Shown one piece after another: positions 33,906-42,310 of a stretch of DNA of 64,000 bases. The notes beneath the pieces were generated by a model. It was not told the origin of the DNA. It was given only the letters and a program-made list of their open reading frames with translations, and did not search any database. Both the position numbers and the translations under genes were made by a program. How positions within the stretch are numbered: the stretch's first letter is position 1; the number at the start of each line of letters is the position of its first letter. The DNA comes from Alphaproteobacteria bacterium (GTDB taxonomy: Bacteria > Pseudomonadota > Alphaproteobacteria > Caulobacterales > Parvularculaceae), in contig WGLS01000012.1 of the NCBI GenBank assembly GCA_016125455.1, forward strand, positions 1-64,000, given 5' to 3'.

Positions 33906-35126
33906 ATGAAAAACGCCAACATGATGGAATTCACTCAATCGAGCCGGCTTGCCGGCGTCGCGCCGTCGCCGACGGTCGCCGCGAGCCAGAAAGCCCGCGA
34001 TATGAAGGCCGCGGGGCGCGACATCATTGCGCTTTGCGCCGGCGAGCCGGATTTCGATACGCCCGAAGCCGTCAAGGCCGCCGCAATCGAGGCCATTCGC
34101 CGCGGCGAGACGAAGTATACATCCGTAGACGGCATTCCTGAACTGAAGCGCGCAATTGCGAACAAGTTCTGGCGCGACAATGGCATCGACTATCAACTTG
34201 ATGAAATCACCGTTGCGCCGGGCGGCAAGGCGGTGATTGCAAGCGCCCTGGCCGCCAGTCTCAACCCTGGCGACGAAGTCGTGGTGCCAGCCCCGTACTG
34301 GACCTCATACCCTGATATGGTTCGCCTGTTCGGCGGCGCGCCAAGGATCGTGGAGACGACGCCTTCGTCGGGGTTCCGTCTCGATGCGAATGATCTTGCA
34401 GCCGCGATATCGCCTAGAACCAAGTGGCTTATCCTCAATTCGCCATCGAACCCGACCGGCGCGGTTTACGACAGGACCGACCTTCAGGCGCTGGCGGATG
34501 TCTTGCTGGCGCATCCTCATGTTTTGGCGCTTTCAGACGACATCTACGAGAAAATCCACTATGACGGCGCGTTTGCAACGCTTGCGGCGGTCGAGCCGCG
34601 CCTGAAGGCTCGCACCCTGACGGTGAACGGCTCGTCCAAGGCATTTGCGATGACCGGTTGGCGGATTGGTTACGCCGGCGGACCGCGACGGCTAATTCAG
34701 GCAATGGCCAAAGTCGCTTCGCAAACGACCAGCAACCCTTGTTCTATCAGCCAGTGGGCCGCCCTAGCCGCCCTCGAAGGGGACCAGTCCATTCTGCGTG
34801 ACCGCCTCCTCGCCTACCGGCGCCGTCGCGATTTCGTCGTCCGGGAACTGAACGCCGCACAAGGCGTTAGTTGTCCGACGCCTGCGGGCGCGTTCTACGT
34901 ATTCGCGTCATGCGCGGGCGCCATCGGAAAGAAAACGCCAGACGGCCGCAGACTTGGAACGGATATGGAGTTCGTCGACGCCCTTCTCGAAGCGGAAGGG
35001 GTCGCGCTTGTTGCTGGCGCCGCGTTCGGCGCATCGCCGTACCTTCGGCTGTCCTACGTCGCATCAGATGAGACGTTGCGCGACGCCTGCGCGCGCATCA
35101 AGCGCTTTTGCGCGTCCCTGGCCTAG
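33906..35126 (+). CDS. Class I aspartate-type aminotransferase
   Basis: A 406-residue PLP enzyme of the 1-beta subgroup. Motifs: CAGEPDFDTPEAVKAA, SPSNPTGAVYDR, SDDIYEKIHYDG and the PLP lysine in NGSSKAFAMTGWRIGYAGG. Substrate range in this group includes aspartate, glutamate, aromatic amino acids and prephenate, and cannot be fixed here. The start at ATG 33906 is preceded by AGGAGCGAAAGCTCGCT. It stands alone between a sensor gene and dps. Confidence 0.93.
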   Translation: MKNANMMEFTQSSRLAGVAPSPTVAASQKARDMKAAGRDIIALCAGEPDFDTPEAVKAAAIEAIRRGETKYTSVDGIPELKRAIANKFWRDNGIDYQLDEITVAPGGKAVIASALAASLNPGDEVVVPAPYWTSYPDMVRLFGGAPRIVETTPSSGFRLDANDLAAAISPRTKWLILNSPSNPTGAVYDRTDLQALADVLLAHPHVLALSDDIYEKIHYDGAFATLAAVEPRLKARTLTVNGSSKAFAMTGWRIGYAGGPRRLIQAMAKVASQTTSNPCSISQWAALAALEGDQSILRDRLLAYRRRRDFVVRELNAAQGVSCPTPAGAFYVFASCAGAIGKKTPDGRRLGTDMEFVDALLEAEGVALVAGAAFGASPYLRLSYVASDETLRDACARIKRFCASLA

Positions 35127-35187
35127 CGGGGGCGCGCATCGACTGAACCGAATGGATGTTTCGGATTATCGATTTGAACGCAGGCCA

Positions 35188-35205
35188 CCGGATCCCTAGA
35201 TCCGG
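35188..35205. promoter_or_regulatory. Inverted repeat upstream of dps
   Basis: CCGGATC-CCTA-GATCCGG is a perfect 7-bp inverted repeat, 36 bases before the dps start. It could be an operator or a leftover transcript hairpin; it does not match Fur or OxyR boxes that I can recognise. Confidence 0.35.
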
Positions 35206-35240
35206 ACTAGGATTTATCGAAGCAACAAGGGAGATTGAAT

Positions 35241-35714
35241 ATGGCTGACGTCAATATCGGCCTCGACGGCAATTCACGCAAAGCAGTCGCCGAAGCGCTG
35301 AACGGCGTTCTGGCGGATACGTATATCCTATACATGAAGACGCATTCCTATCACTGGAACGTGACCGGCCCTCAGTTTCATACCCTGCATGTCATGTTCG
35401 AGGAACAATACCGCGAAATGTGGGCGGCGCTGGACGTAATCGCCGAACGCGTTCGCGCGCTCGGGGAATTTGCGCCGACGAGCGGCGCCGACTTCGCCAA
35501 TCGCTCGGGCCTCGAAAGCGCCGATACCGAACCGCCCAAGGCGACGGACATGATCAAGAATCTGCTGGCTGACCACGAATCTCTGGTCCGGCGCGCGCGC
35601 GAAGCGCTTGAGACGGCGAGCCAGGCTGACGACGCCGCGACGGACGACCTGATCACCCAGCGCATCCAGACGCACGAGAAGACCGCCTGGATGCTTCGTG
35701 CAATGATCAGTTAA
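35241..35714 (+). CDS. dps: Dps-type ferritin-like DNA/iron protection protein
   Basis: A 157-residue Dps protein that binds and oxidises ferrous iron with peroxide. The ferroxidase signature is present: HSYHWNVTGPQFHTLHVMF and EEQYREMWAALDVIAERVRA. The ATG at 35241 has AAGGGAG 8 bases upstream. The N-terminus is short and lacks the Lys-rich DNA-binding tail of E. coli Dps, so DNA binding is not certain. Followed by a strong hairpin. Confidence 0.93.
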   Translation: MADVNIGLDGNSRKAVAEALNGVLADTYILYMKTHSYHWNVTGPQFHTLHVMFEEQYREMWAALDVIAERVRALGEFAPTSGADFANRSGLESADTEPPKATDMIKNLLADHESLVRRAREALETASQADDAATDDLITQRIQTHEKTAWMLRAMIS

Positions 35715-35777
35715 TGCGATCATTGCGATGCGGCGCAAAGTCCCTGCCGCAGCGGCCATTGCTCCTGGAATGGAAGC

Positions 35778-35806
35778 GGCCGGATCGCGGGTGAAGCGAT
35801 CCGGCC
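35778..35806 (+). terminator. Strong hairpin after dps, possible terminator
   Basis: GGCCGGATCGC (35778-35788) and GCGATCCGGCC (35796-35806) form a perfect 11-bp stem with a 7-base loop. It lies about 65 bases past dps, but no T run follows, so it may be a Rho-dependent or processing structure. The rest of 35715-35968 holds no gene. Confidence 0.4.
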
Positions 35807-35968
35807 AGTCACCGAGCAATCAGAGGGCGTTGCGTTTGCTCGTCGTTCGCGGCCTTTAGGGGGGTGCGCCGCGCCCATCACATATGGGCGAGACCGGCAG
35901 AGAATGCAGGTCGCTTCAACGCAACTCTGAAACGGTCCGCCGCATTTGTCGTTCGCGCGCCGATCCGG

Positions 35969-36994
35969 TTAATCGCGCCAGCTTTCGTGGTGCCGCCACC
36001 GCGCAACGATCTCCACAGCGGCGCGTGTGGTTTCATCGAACGGCGCCAAATCCCACGGCGTTGCGACGCCAAGGAAATCGCGCGCGACGCCACGCGCTAC
36101 AAGCGCGCGCTGAAAGCGAAGAAACTTTCCCGCGCCAAAGCGGCGCGGCGTCAACGGGAAGATGTAAGTGGGCGTGCCGGCCGAAGCCGCCTCACTCGCC
36201 ATGCTGACGCTGTCCACCGTCACGAGTACCGCGTCGGCAACCCCGAGCAGACCCGGATAAGGGTTCGCCCTTGCGCCCACCTTGGTCGGTTCGGCGGCGC
36301 TCTGGTCGCAAGAAGCATCGTGGACGCAGTGGGCGCCCTCCGGCAGCGCCGCACGAATAGCCGGCGCGACATGCGCGGGCGTCCTTCGCGAAGTCGACGC
36401 CGCGATGATCCAGCCTTCAAGAGCGAGCCGTCCGATGGCGTCGGCGAGGCGCGCGACGTCATCTTCAGCGAAAGCAAATCCACGGTTCGGACCGCCGATC
36501 AGCACCGCCAGGCGGCGCTCTGCGGGGCGACGCCATGCGGGCGGCAGGGCCGCCGCCGCGGCTGTCACGCGCTCGCGCGTCAGGCGACCGGGAGCGCCGA
36601 GGATTGGAAACACGTTCGGACCGGACAGGCCGTCGTGTTCAGGCGGAATGACAAGATCGAAGCGATCGACGGGGGCTCGTGGGCTCTGGGTCTGGACGCG
36701 AAACGGCCGCGGGGACAGGCGGCGCGCCGCAATCACCGCTAGCGCCGCCTGGCGCCCTGAACCAATGATGAGATCCGGCGAGAAATCGCCGCAGATGTTG
36801 CGAAGGTGCGATAACGCCGCCTCGCTTGGCGCCAGCGCCGTTGGAAGACGGCGCACAGGATCGGGCAACGAAACGGCGCGGAATTCGACATCAAGCGGCA
36901 CTAGCGTCGCGACGGCTTCGGCCAAGCCGATCGACTGGTTGTCAATGCCAGCGCGCCCGTCGCCTAGCGCCAGCGCTCGCTTCCGGATCGTCAT
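35969..36994 (-). CDS. ELM1/GtrOC1-family putative nucleoside-diphosphate-sugar protein
   Basis: A 341-residue protein of the bacterial ELM1 (DUF1022) family, whose eukaryotic relative acts in mitochondrial fission. Pattern: ALALGDGRAGIDNQSIGLAE, LIIGSGRQAALAVIAARRLS, RVQTQSPRAPVDRFDLVIPP and LVTVDSVSMASEAASAGTPT. The bacterial role is undefined; the two-domain Rossmann fold resembles glycosyltransferase-B enzymes. The PilZ gene lies 60 bases upstream on the same strand. Confidence 0.9.
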   Translation of the reverse strand: MTIRKRALALGDGRAGIDNQSIGLAEAVATLVPLDVEFRAVSLPDPVRRLPTALAPSEAALSHLRNICGDFSPDLIIGSGRQAALAVIAARRLSPRPFRVQTQSPRAPVDRFDLVIPPEHDGLSGPNVFPILGAPGRLTRERVTAAAAALPPAWRRPAERRLAVLIGGPNRGFAFAEDDVARLADAIGRLALEGWIIAASTSRRTPAHVAPAIRAALPEGAHCVHDASCDQSAAEPTKVGARANPYPGLLGVADAVLVTVDSVSMASEAASAGTPTYIFPLTPRRFGAGKFLRFQRALVARGVARDFLGVATPWDLAPFDETTRAAVEIVARWRHHESWRD

Positions 36995-37054
36995 GCGAAG
37001 TATCGGGCGTATAATTCAGGATCGCGCGGGAAGGCGCCAGACCGCGAAGACAGG

Positions 37055-37426
37055 TTATTCGGTATAGCTGACGCCGACCGAATTGGCTGACCGCCACACC
37101 ACGATAACGCGCCGATCGAACTGAAGCGTCGGTACGCGCAGGCGAAAACCGTCCGGCGGCGTCGCGCCGTCTTCGCGGATTTCAAGTCGCATGCCGGTGT
37201 CGCTGAAATCATGAACAAGGCAGCTGATCGTTTTGCCGTCCGCGAGAAGAATTTCGCCGACCTTGTGGGTCTTTAGCCGCTTGTCCGAACGCACGACTCC
37301 CTCAAGCGGGCCTGTCTCGGTAATGTTGGTTTTCTTGAGGACGCGCAACCGTTCTTTCAGAACGAGCGATTGCAGCGGATCGCCGCTTTCATCATCCTTT
37401 TTGTTGAAAAATGGAATTTTCGGCAT
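37055..37426 (-). CDS. PilZ-domain protein
   Basis: A 123-residue protein. The c-di-GMP motif parts RxxxR (RSDKR) and DxSxxG (HDFSDTGMRLE) are visible in the order and spacing expected of PilZ domains. The N-terminus (MPKIPFFNKKDDESGDPLQS) is short and may be flexible. ATG 37426 is my start; the frame upstream to 37612 overlaps the divergent AraC gene and shows no domain. It probably senses c-di-GMP in the cytoplasm; its partner is unknown, although ELM1 follows it. Confidence 0.85.
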   Translation of the reverse strand: MPKIPFFNKKDDESGDPLQSLVLKERLRVLKKTNITETGPLEGVVRSDKRLKTHKVGEILLADGKTISCLVHDFSDTGMRLEIREDGATPPDGFRLRVPTLQFDRRVIVVWRSANSVGVSYTE

Positions 37427-37576
37427 TTCGTCGACCCACAAGCCGGAGGTTTGCTCGTCCGCAGTATCCAGCGCGAATGTTAATGATACCCTTACCAAGC
37501 CTCCATGGCGGATTAAGCTTCGACGAAGATTGACTGCGCCGTCGCAGGCAGGGCGGCGCGAGTGGCGAAAAGCGAG

Positions 37577-38650
37577 ATGACGCAGGAAACACACCGCCCG
37601 ATCGACGTTCAACTGTCCCGGCTGAAGCCGATGCTCGCCCAGGCGGCCAGCGCGGGGCTCGACGTCAGTCGGCTGCTATCGGAGCTAGGCCTGCCAGCCG
37701 ATGTCGCCGCACGCCCTGACGACGCGACCTTGTCGTTCGCCGACTACTACCGGGTGCAAAACCGCCTGACGCTCGAACTAAGCGATGAAACCTGTCAGCT
37801 CTCGGAACGGCAGCTCTTGCCCGGCAGCACGGACTACGTTCTCCAGCACGTCGGCAAGGCGTCGAACCTGAAGGCGGCGATGGAGGAAATCGCGCGCTCC
37901 TATAATCTGCTTCACGGCGGCCTGTTCAACCGCGTCGAGGACGACGGCATCACGGTCGACTATGTCATTGACGACGTCAATTTTCCGTATGCGATGCAGT
38001 TTGGCGACGATCACATCTATTTTGCGGCCGAATCTGTACTGATTTTCCTGTATTGCATGCTGGCCACGATTGCGCCGGCCCAGGCATCCGGCGGCGTCGT
38101 TGGCCTTGAGCTTCGACGGCCATCGCGCCCGGACAGGTCCGAACACCTGGAATTCTGGCGAGCGCCGCTTTCCTTCGGGTCCGACGTCTACCGGGTGAAA
38201 TTCGACCGGACGCGGGCGCTGAAACGAACCGACGCGCCGCGCACCGCGCCCCGCACGTCAGCCGCGGTCTTCCGGACGATCCTTGCGACGATCGAAACCG
38301 GTTCGCCATTTGCGTCCGGCGCGGGCGAACCGGTCGCCTTTGTCGTGCGGCGTGCGCTGGACAGCGGCGCTACGGAACAAAGCGATGTCGCCGAGGCAAT
38401 CGGCGTAAGCGTCGCGACACTGAGACGCCGCCTGCAGGCGGAAGGCGAGAGCTTCCGGTCGCTGCGGCGCGACGTTCTGAACGCCAAGGCGAAGCGCCTT
38501 TTGGAAGCGGGCGAAAGCGTGACGGAGACGGCCTCGCGACTGGGTTTCGCTGAATTCAGGAGCTTTAACCGCGCCTTCAAGGAGTGGAACGGCCTGACGC
38601 CAAAGGCCTACGCCACAAGCGGCGCCGCGTCCCAGCGCCCCCAGGATTGA
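37577..38650 (+). CDS. AraC-family regulator with arabinose-binding-like (OruR-type) N-domain
   Basis: A 357-residue protein. The N-terminal 200 residues (RLKPMLAQAASAGLDVSRLL, SFADYYRVQNRLTLE) match the OruR/ArgR-type sensing domain, and the C-terminus holds the AraC HTH pair with DVAEAIGVSVATLRRRLQAE and VTETASRLGFAEFRSFNRAF. It lies 100 bases before the TonB receptor gene and most likely regulates it and the downstream hydrolase and MFS genes. The ATG at 37577 is preferred; GTG 37562 also possible. Confidence 0.9.
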   Translation: MTQETHRPIDVQLSRLKPMLAQAASAGLDVSRLLSELGLPADVAARPDDATLSFADYYRVQNRLTLELSDETCQLSERQLLPGSTDYVLQHVGKASNLKAAMEEIARSYNLLHGGLFNRVEDDGITVDYVIDDVNFPYAMQFGDDHIYFAAESVLIFLYCMLATIAPAQASGGVVGLELRRPSRPDRSEHLEFWRAPLSFGSDVYRVKFDRTRALKRTDAPRTAPRTSAAVFRTILATIETGSPFASGAGEPVAFVVRRALDSGATEQSDVAEAIGVSVATLRRRLQAEGESFRSLRRDVLNAKAKRLLEAGESVTETASRLGFAEFRSFNRAFKEWNGLTPKAYATSGAASQRPQD

Positions 38651-38667
38651 GCGAATTTGTACACTTA

Positions 38668-38679
38668 GATTGCGCAATC
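38668..38679. promoter_or_regulatory. 12-bp palindrome upstream of the TonB receptor gene
   Basis: GATTGCGCAATC is a perfect palindrome 71 bases before the TonB-dependent receptor start, between it and the AraC gene. It could be an operator; the protein is not identifiable from sequence. Confidence 0.35.
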
Positions 38680-38750
38680 CCGACATAGTGGCCGGCCAGT
38701 GGACGAGCCTACCCTGCGGTCAAAACAAACGCCTGTGGGAGGATTTGAAC

Positions 38751-41138
38751 ATGGCGACTTCAAGCGGTTCAATCGGTTTTCGCGCGTCAACGCGCGCAAC
38801 GTTGCTCGCCGCGGTCTCAGCAGCGTCGTTCAGCGCTGGCGCCGCGCCAGCGCTCGCCCAGAACGAAGGCCCTGCAATCGATGCAAGCGACGAGATCATC
38901 GTCTCCGCGCGGCGGCGCGAAGAAAGCCTTCAGGACGTGCCGATCGCCGTTTCGGCGTTTAGCGCGGAACAGCTCGACGACCTCGGCGCAATCGACCTGA
39001 CAGACGTCGAAGCGATCACGCCAAACGTGACGCTCGAGACATCCCGCGGCACCAACACCACATTGACGGCGTTCATCCGCGGCGTCGGCCAGCAAGACCC
39101 CGTTGCAGGGTTCGAGGCCGGCGTCGGCGTCTATATCGACGACATTTACCTGAATCGTCCGCAAGCGGCGCTTCTAGATATTTATGACGTTGAGCGCATA
39201 GAAGTACTGCGCGGGCCCCAGGGGACGCTGTACGGTCGGAATACGATTGGCGGCGCGATCAAGTACGTCACCAGGCGGCTGTCCGACGAGCCGGAAGCAA
39301 AACTCCGACTCACCGGCGGCAACTATGGCCAGATCGACGCGGTCGGCACATTCAATCTGCCGCTCGCCGTCAACTCCGCCGTCGGCGACCTTCTGCTTGG
39401 CGGCTCGGTCGCGTACCTGAAACGCAATGGCTTTGGCGTCAACCTGACGAACGGCCTCGACAACTACGACAAGGACATTCTCGCTGGACGCCTTGCGCTT
39501 GAATGGGCGCCGGCGACGAATTTCTCCTTGCGGATTACCGGCGACTGGACCGATGACAACTCGAATCCGCGCCAGGGTCACCGCATCCTTCCGTTCACAG
39601 CGCAATTCCCGGTCCTCGAAAACGTCTTCGACACGCGCGCCGGCCTAAATACGCCCGAGCAGAGCGTCGTCGCAAAAGGCGTTTCCGGCGTCGCCGAGTG
39701 GGCGTTGAACGAGAACTTCACCGTCAAGAACATCCTTGCCTATCGCGAAGACCGCACGGAGTCGCCGATCGATTTTGACAGCTTGCCGATCGCAGATCTC
39801 GACGTGCCGGTCATTTATGACAACAGCCAGTTCAGCGAGGAGTTTCAGGTCCTCTATGAAAGCGACCGCCTGAACGGCATCGTCGGCTTCTATTATCTCG
39901 ACGCCAACGCGCTAAACGTGTTCGATGTCGTGCTCGACACGACGGCGGCGCTCCTCTCCCTCCCCGGCGTGAATGCGTTCACGTCGAGCGATGTCGACAC
40001 CAAGACCTGGTCGATTTTTGGCGATTTCACTTTCGATCTGACCGAGACGATTTCGATATCCGCCGGCGGCAGGTACACCGAAGATGAGCGGTCGATGGAC
40101 CTCCTTCGCCAGCGTTACTTCAGCGCCGGCTTCAGCCCGGCCTTTGGCGGCCCCAACCGACCGCCATCAATCATCGATGCGGACCTCGACACGACAGCGA
40201 CTTTCACGGACTTCAGTCCGCGGGCGAGCGTATCCTGGGAGCCAACCGACGAACATACGCTGTATGCGTCTTATTCACAGGGCTTCAAGGGCGGCAGCTT
40301 CGATCCGCGGTGCGGGGCGAACGCCGCGCCTGACCTTGACGGCGACGGCCAAACGGGCGCGACCGACGTCGACGACCAGATTGCATTCTGCCGGTTCGAG
40401 CCGGAAGAGATCGACACCTACGAGATCGGCTGGAAGTCGAACCTGTTCGGCGGACGCTGGACGAACAACCTCGCGCTCTTCTACAGCGACTATAAGGACG
40501 TTCAGGTCCCTGGCTCAATCGGCATTGACGCCGATAATGACGGCATCGCCGAAACCTTCGCCGGCGTCACGACAAACGCCGCCGAAGCGACTCTATACGG
40601 ACTTGAGCTCGAAGGCGTCGCGATCCTCGCCGAAGATTTCGCGCGCGGCGGCGATTCGTTTTCGTATCAATATGCGCTGGGATACATCAACGCACAATTC
40701 GACGAGTTCATCGGCCGCACGGGCAGCAACATAGCCGACTCTATCGTCGTCTTCCAGAACACGCCGTCGATAACGGCGTTCAGCCGACTGACGTACTCGA
40801 CGCCAACGAATTTCCTAGAGCACCAGGGCGATCTCAGCATTTACGGATCCGTTTCGTACCGCAGCCGGACGAACCAGTTCAGCTACGAGATACCGGCGCT
40901 CGATCAGGATCAGTTTGCGCTGTTGAACGCCGGCGTCTATTGGACGTCATCGGACGGCGGCCTGAAGCTGTCGCTCCATGGCACGAACCTGACGAACCAA
41001 CGCTACATCGTCGCCGGCTACGACTTCGTGACTTCGGTGCCGGAGCTCGGCAACAATCCGCTTGGCCTTTCGGGCGTTCAGACGGCATTTTACGGCGATC
41101 CGCGGCGCTTTATGGGCACAATCGAAGTCAAGTTCTAA
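38751..41138 (+). CDS. TonB-dependent outer-membrane receptor
   Basis: A 795-residue receptor with a signal peptide (ATLLAAVSAASFSAGAAPALAQ). The TonB box candidate DEIIVSARRRE is followed by a plug domain (VPIAVSAFSAEQLDD, IRGVGQQDPVAGFEAGVGVY, VLRGPQGTLYGRNTIGGAIK) and a beta-barrel ending in TIEVKF with a C-terminal Phe. The preferred start at 38751 has GGGAGGA upstream. Substrate unknown; the neighbouring hydrolase and MFS gene suggest an organic nutrient that is cleaved after uptake. Confidence 0.93.
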   Translation: MATSSGSIGFRASTRATLLAAVSAASFSAGAAPALAQNEGPAIDASDEIIVSARRREESLQDVPIAVSAFSAEQLDDLGAIDLTDVEAITPNVTLETSRGTNTTLTAFIRGVGQQDPVAGFEAGVGVYIDDIYLNRPQAALLDIYDVERIEVLRGPQGTLYGRNTIGGAIKYVTRRLSDEPEAKLRLTGGNYGQIDAVGTFNLPLAVNSAVGDLLLGGSVAYLKRNGFGVNLTNGLDNYDKDILAGRLALEWAPATNFSLRITGDWTDDNSNPRQGHRILPFTAQFPVLENVFDTRAGLNTPEQSVVAKGVSGVAEWALNENFTVKNILAYREDRTESPIDFDSLPIADLDVPVIYDNSQFSEEFQVLYESDRLNGIVGFYYLDANALNVFDVVLDTTAALLSLPGVNAFTSSDVDTKTWSIFGDFTFDLTETISISAGGRYTEDERSMDLLRQRYFSAGFSPAFGGPNRPPSIIDADLDTTATFTDFSPRASVSWEPTDEHTLYASYSQGFKGGSFDPRCGANAAPDLDGDGQTGATDVDDQIAFCRFEPEEIDTYEIGWKSNLFGGRWTNNLALFYSDYKDVQVPGSIGIDADNDGIAETFAGVTTNAAEATLYGLELEGVAILAEDFARGGDSFSYQYALGYINAQFDEFIGRTGSNIADSIVVFQNTPSITAFSRLTYSTPTNFLEHQGDLSIYGSVSYRSRTNQFSYEIPALDQDQFALLNAGVYWTSSDGGLKLSLHGTNLTNQRYIVAGYDFVTSVPELGNNPLGLSGVQTAFYGDPRRFMGTIEVKF

Positions 41139-41305
41139 GGGGGAGCCCTGGAAGCGTTCCAGAGCAGGGAATCGGCGGCATCCTCCTCCCGCCCCGGTTC
41201 TGCGCTCGGTTGGAACGGGAGGCGGCGAGCGCGTATCATCGCCGCCTCCATCGCCCCGCCCTGCCAGGCGTTGTCCCCGATCGTCTGCCTCTGGAGACCG
41301 ATCCC

Positions 41306-42310
41306 ATGCGGATTTTTCTAGCCTTGCTGGCCCTTGTTGCGGCCCTGGCCGTCGCCGGCGGCGTCGTCCTCTACCGGCAAGCCGCAACGGGCGCGCCCGC
41401 AAGCGACCTTGAAAACACCTACATGACGCCTGCCGACCGCTTCCTGAACGTCAACGGCGCGCGGGTGCGGATCCGCGAAGAGGGTTCGCCTGACGCCGAT
41501 CCCATCCTTCTCCTGCATGGGTTTACCCATAGCCTCGAGACATGGGACGCTTGGGCGGCGGATCTTGCCAGAGACCATCGTGTCGTCCGCTATGACCTCC
41601 TGGGTCATGGATTGACAGGCCCGGATCCGAAACGCCGCTATGCGCCTGCTGAGCGCGCTGCGTTCATTGGCGACGTTATGGATGCGCTCAGGATCGATCG
41701 CGCCATCATCGCCGGCAATTCCTTGGGCGGACTGGCCGCGTGGCGGTTCGCGGCAATGTCACCCGAGCGCGTTGCCGCACTCGTGCTCATCTCGCCCGCC
41801 GCCTATCCCTACAATGGCGTCGGCGACGTGCCTCTGCCGATCCCTGCGCCGATGGAAGCCTTCCTCATGGCCGCCCCGGCGGCCGGCGTAAAAGCCAGCG
41901 CTGAACTCGTGTATGGCGAGCAAAGCGTCTCCCAGGAGCGGCTTGCCGTCTGGCGCGACATGATGCGCCGGGAAGGCAATGGCGAAGCGATGATCCATTC
42001 CCTTGAGGAATTCACGCTGCCTGATCCGAGTGCGGACCTTGCGCGAGTCGTCGCGCCGACGCTTCTGATCTGGGGGGCCGAAGACGCCGTCGTCCCGATC
42101 GCCAATGGCGAACGCATGGCGCAATCCATGCCAAACGCGACGCTGAAGGTTTATGAGGGAATTGGCCACGCCGCCCAGGAGGAGGCGCCGGAGATGAGCC
42201 TTCGTGATGTCCGTGCATTCCTCGCCGGTCGTGAGGAGCGAATGAATGCGGCGCCAGATGAAACAATCGACCAGTCGGTGGAGTTGAATCCCGCCAACGA
42301 GAGGAAATGA
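41306..42310 (+). CDS. Alpha/beta hydrolase with N-terminal signal anchor
   Basis: A 334-residue enzyme. MRIFLALLALVAALAVAGGVVLY is a signal peptide or anchor, so the catalytic domain is probably periplasmic. ILLLHGFTHSLETWDAW is the oxyanion region, IIAGNSLGGLAAWRFA gives the nucleophilic Ser, IWGAEDAVVPIANG the acid and GIGHAAQEEAP the catalytic His. The start ATG 41306 has CTGGAG upstream. It follows the TonB receptor by 167 bases and overlaps the MFS start by four bases. Confidence 0.9.
   Translation: MRIFLALLALVAALAVAGGVVLYRQAATGAPASDLENTYMTPADRFLNVNGARVRIREEGSPDADPILLLHGFTHSLETWDAWAADLARDHRVVRYDLLGHGLTGPDPKRRYAPAERAAFIGDVMDALRIDRAIIAGNSLGGLAAWRFAAMSPERVAALVLISPAAYPYNGVGDVPLPIPAPMEAFLMAAPAAGVKASAELVYGEQSVSQERLAVWRDMMRREGNGEAMIHSLEEFTLPDPSADLARVVAPTLLIWGAEDAVVPIANGERMAQSMPNATLKVYEGIGHAAQEEAPEMSLRDVRAFLAGREERMNAAPDETIDQSVELNPANERK

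Noticed and set aside
33630-34196. Minus-strand frame overlapping the aminotransferase start
   Set aside because: It crosses the aminotransferase N-terminus and has no motif.
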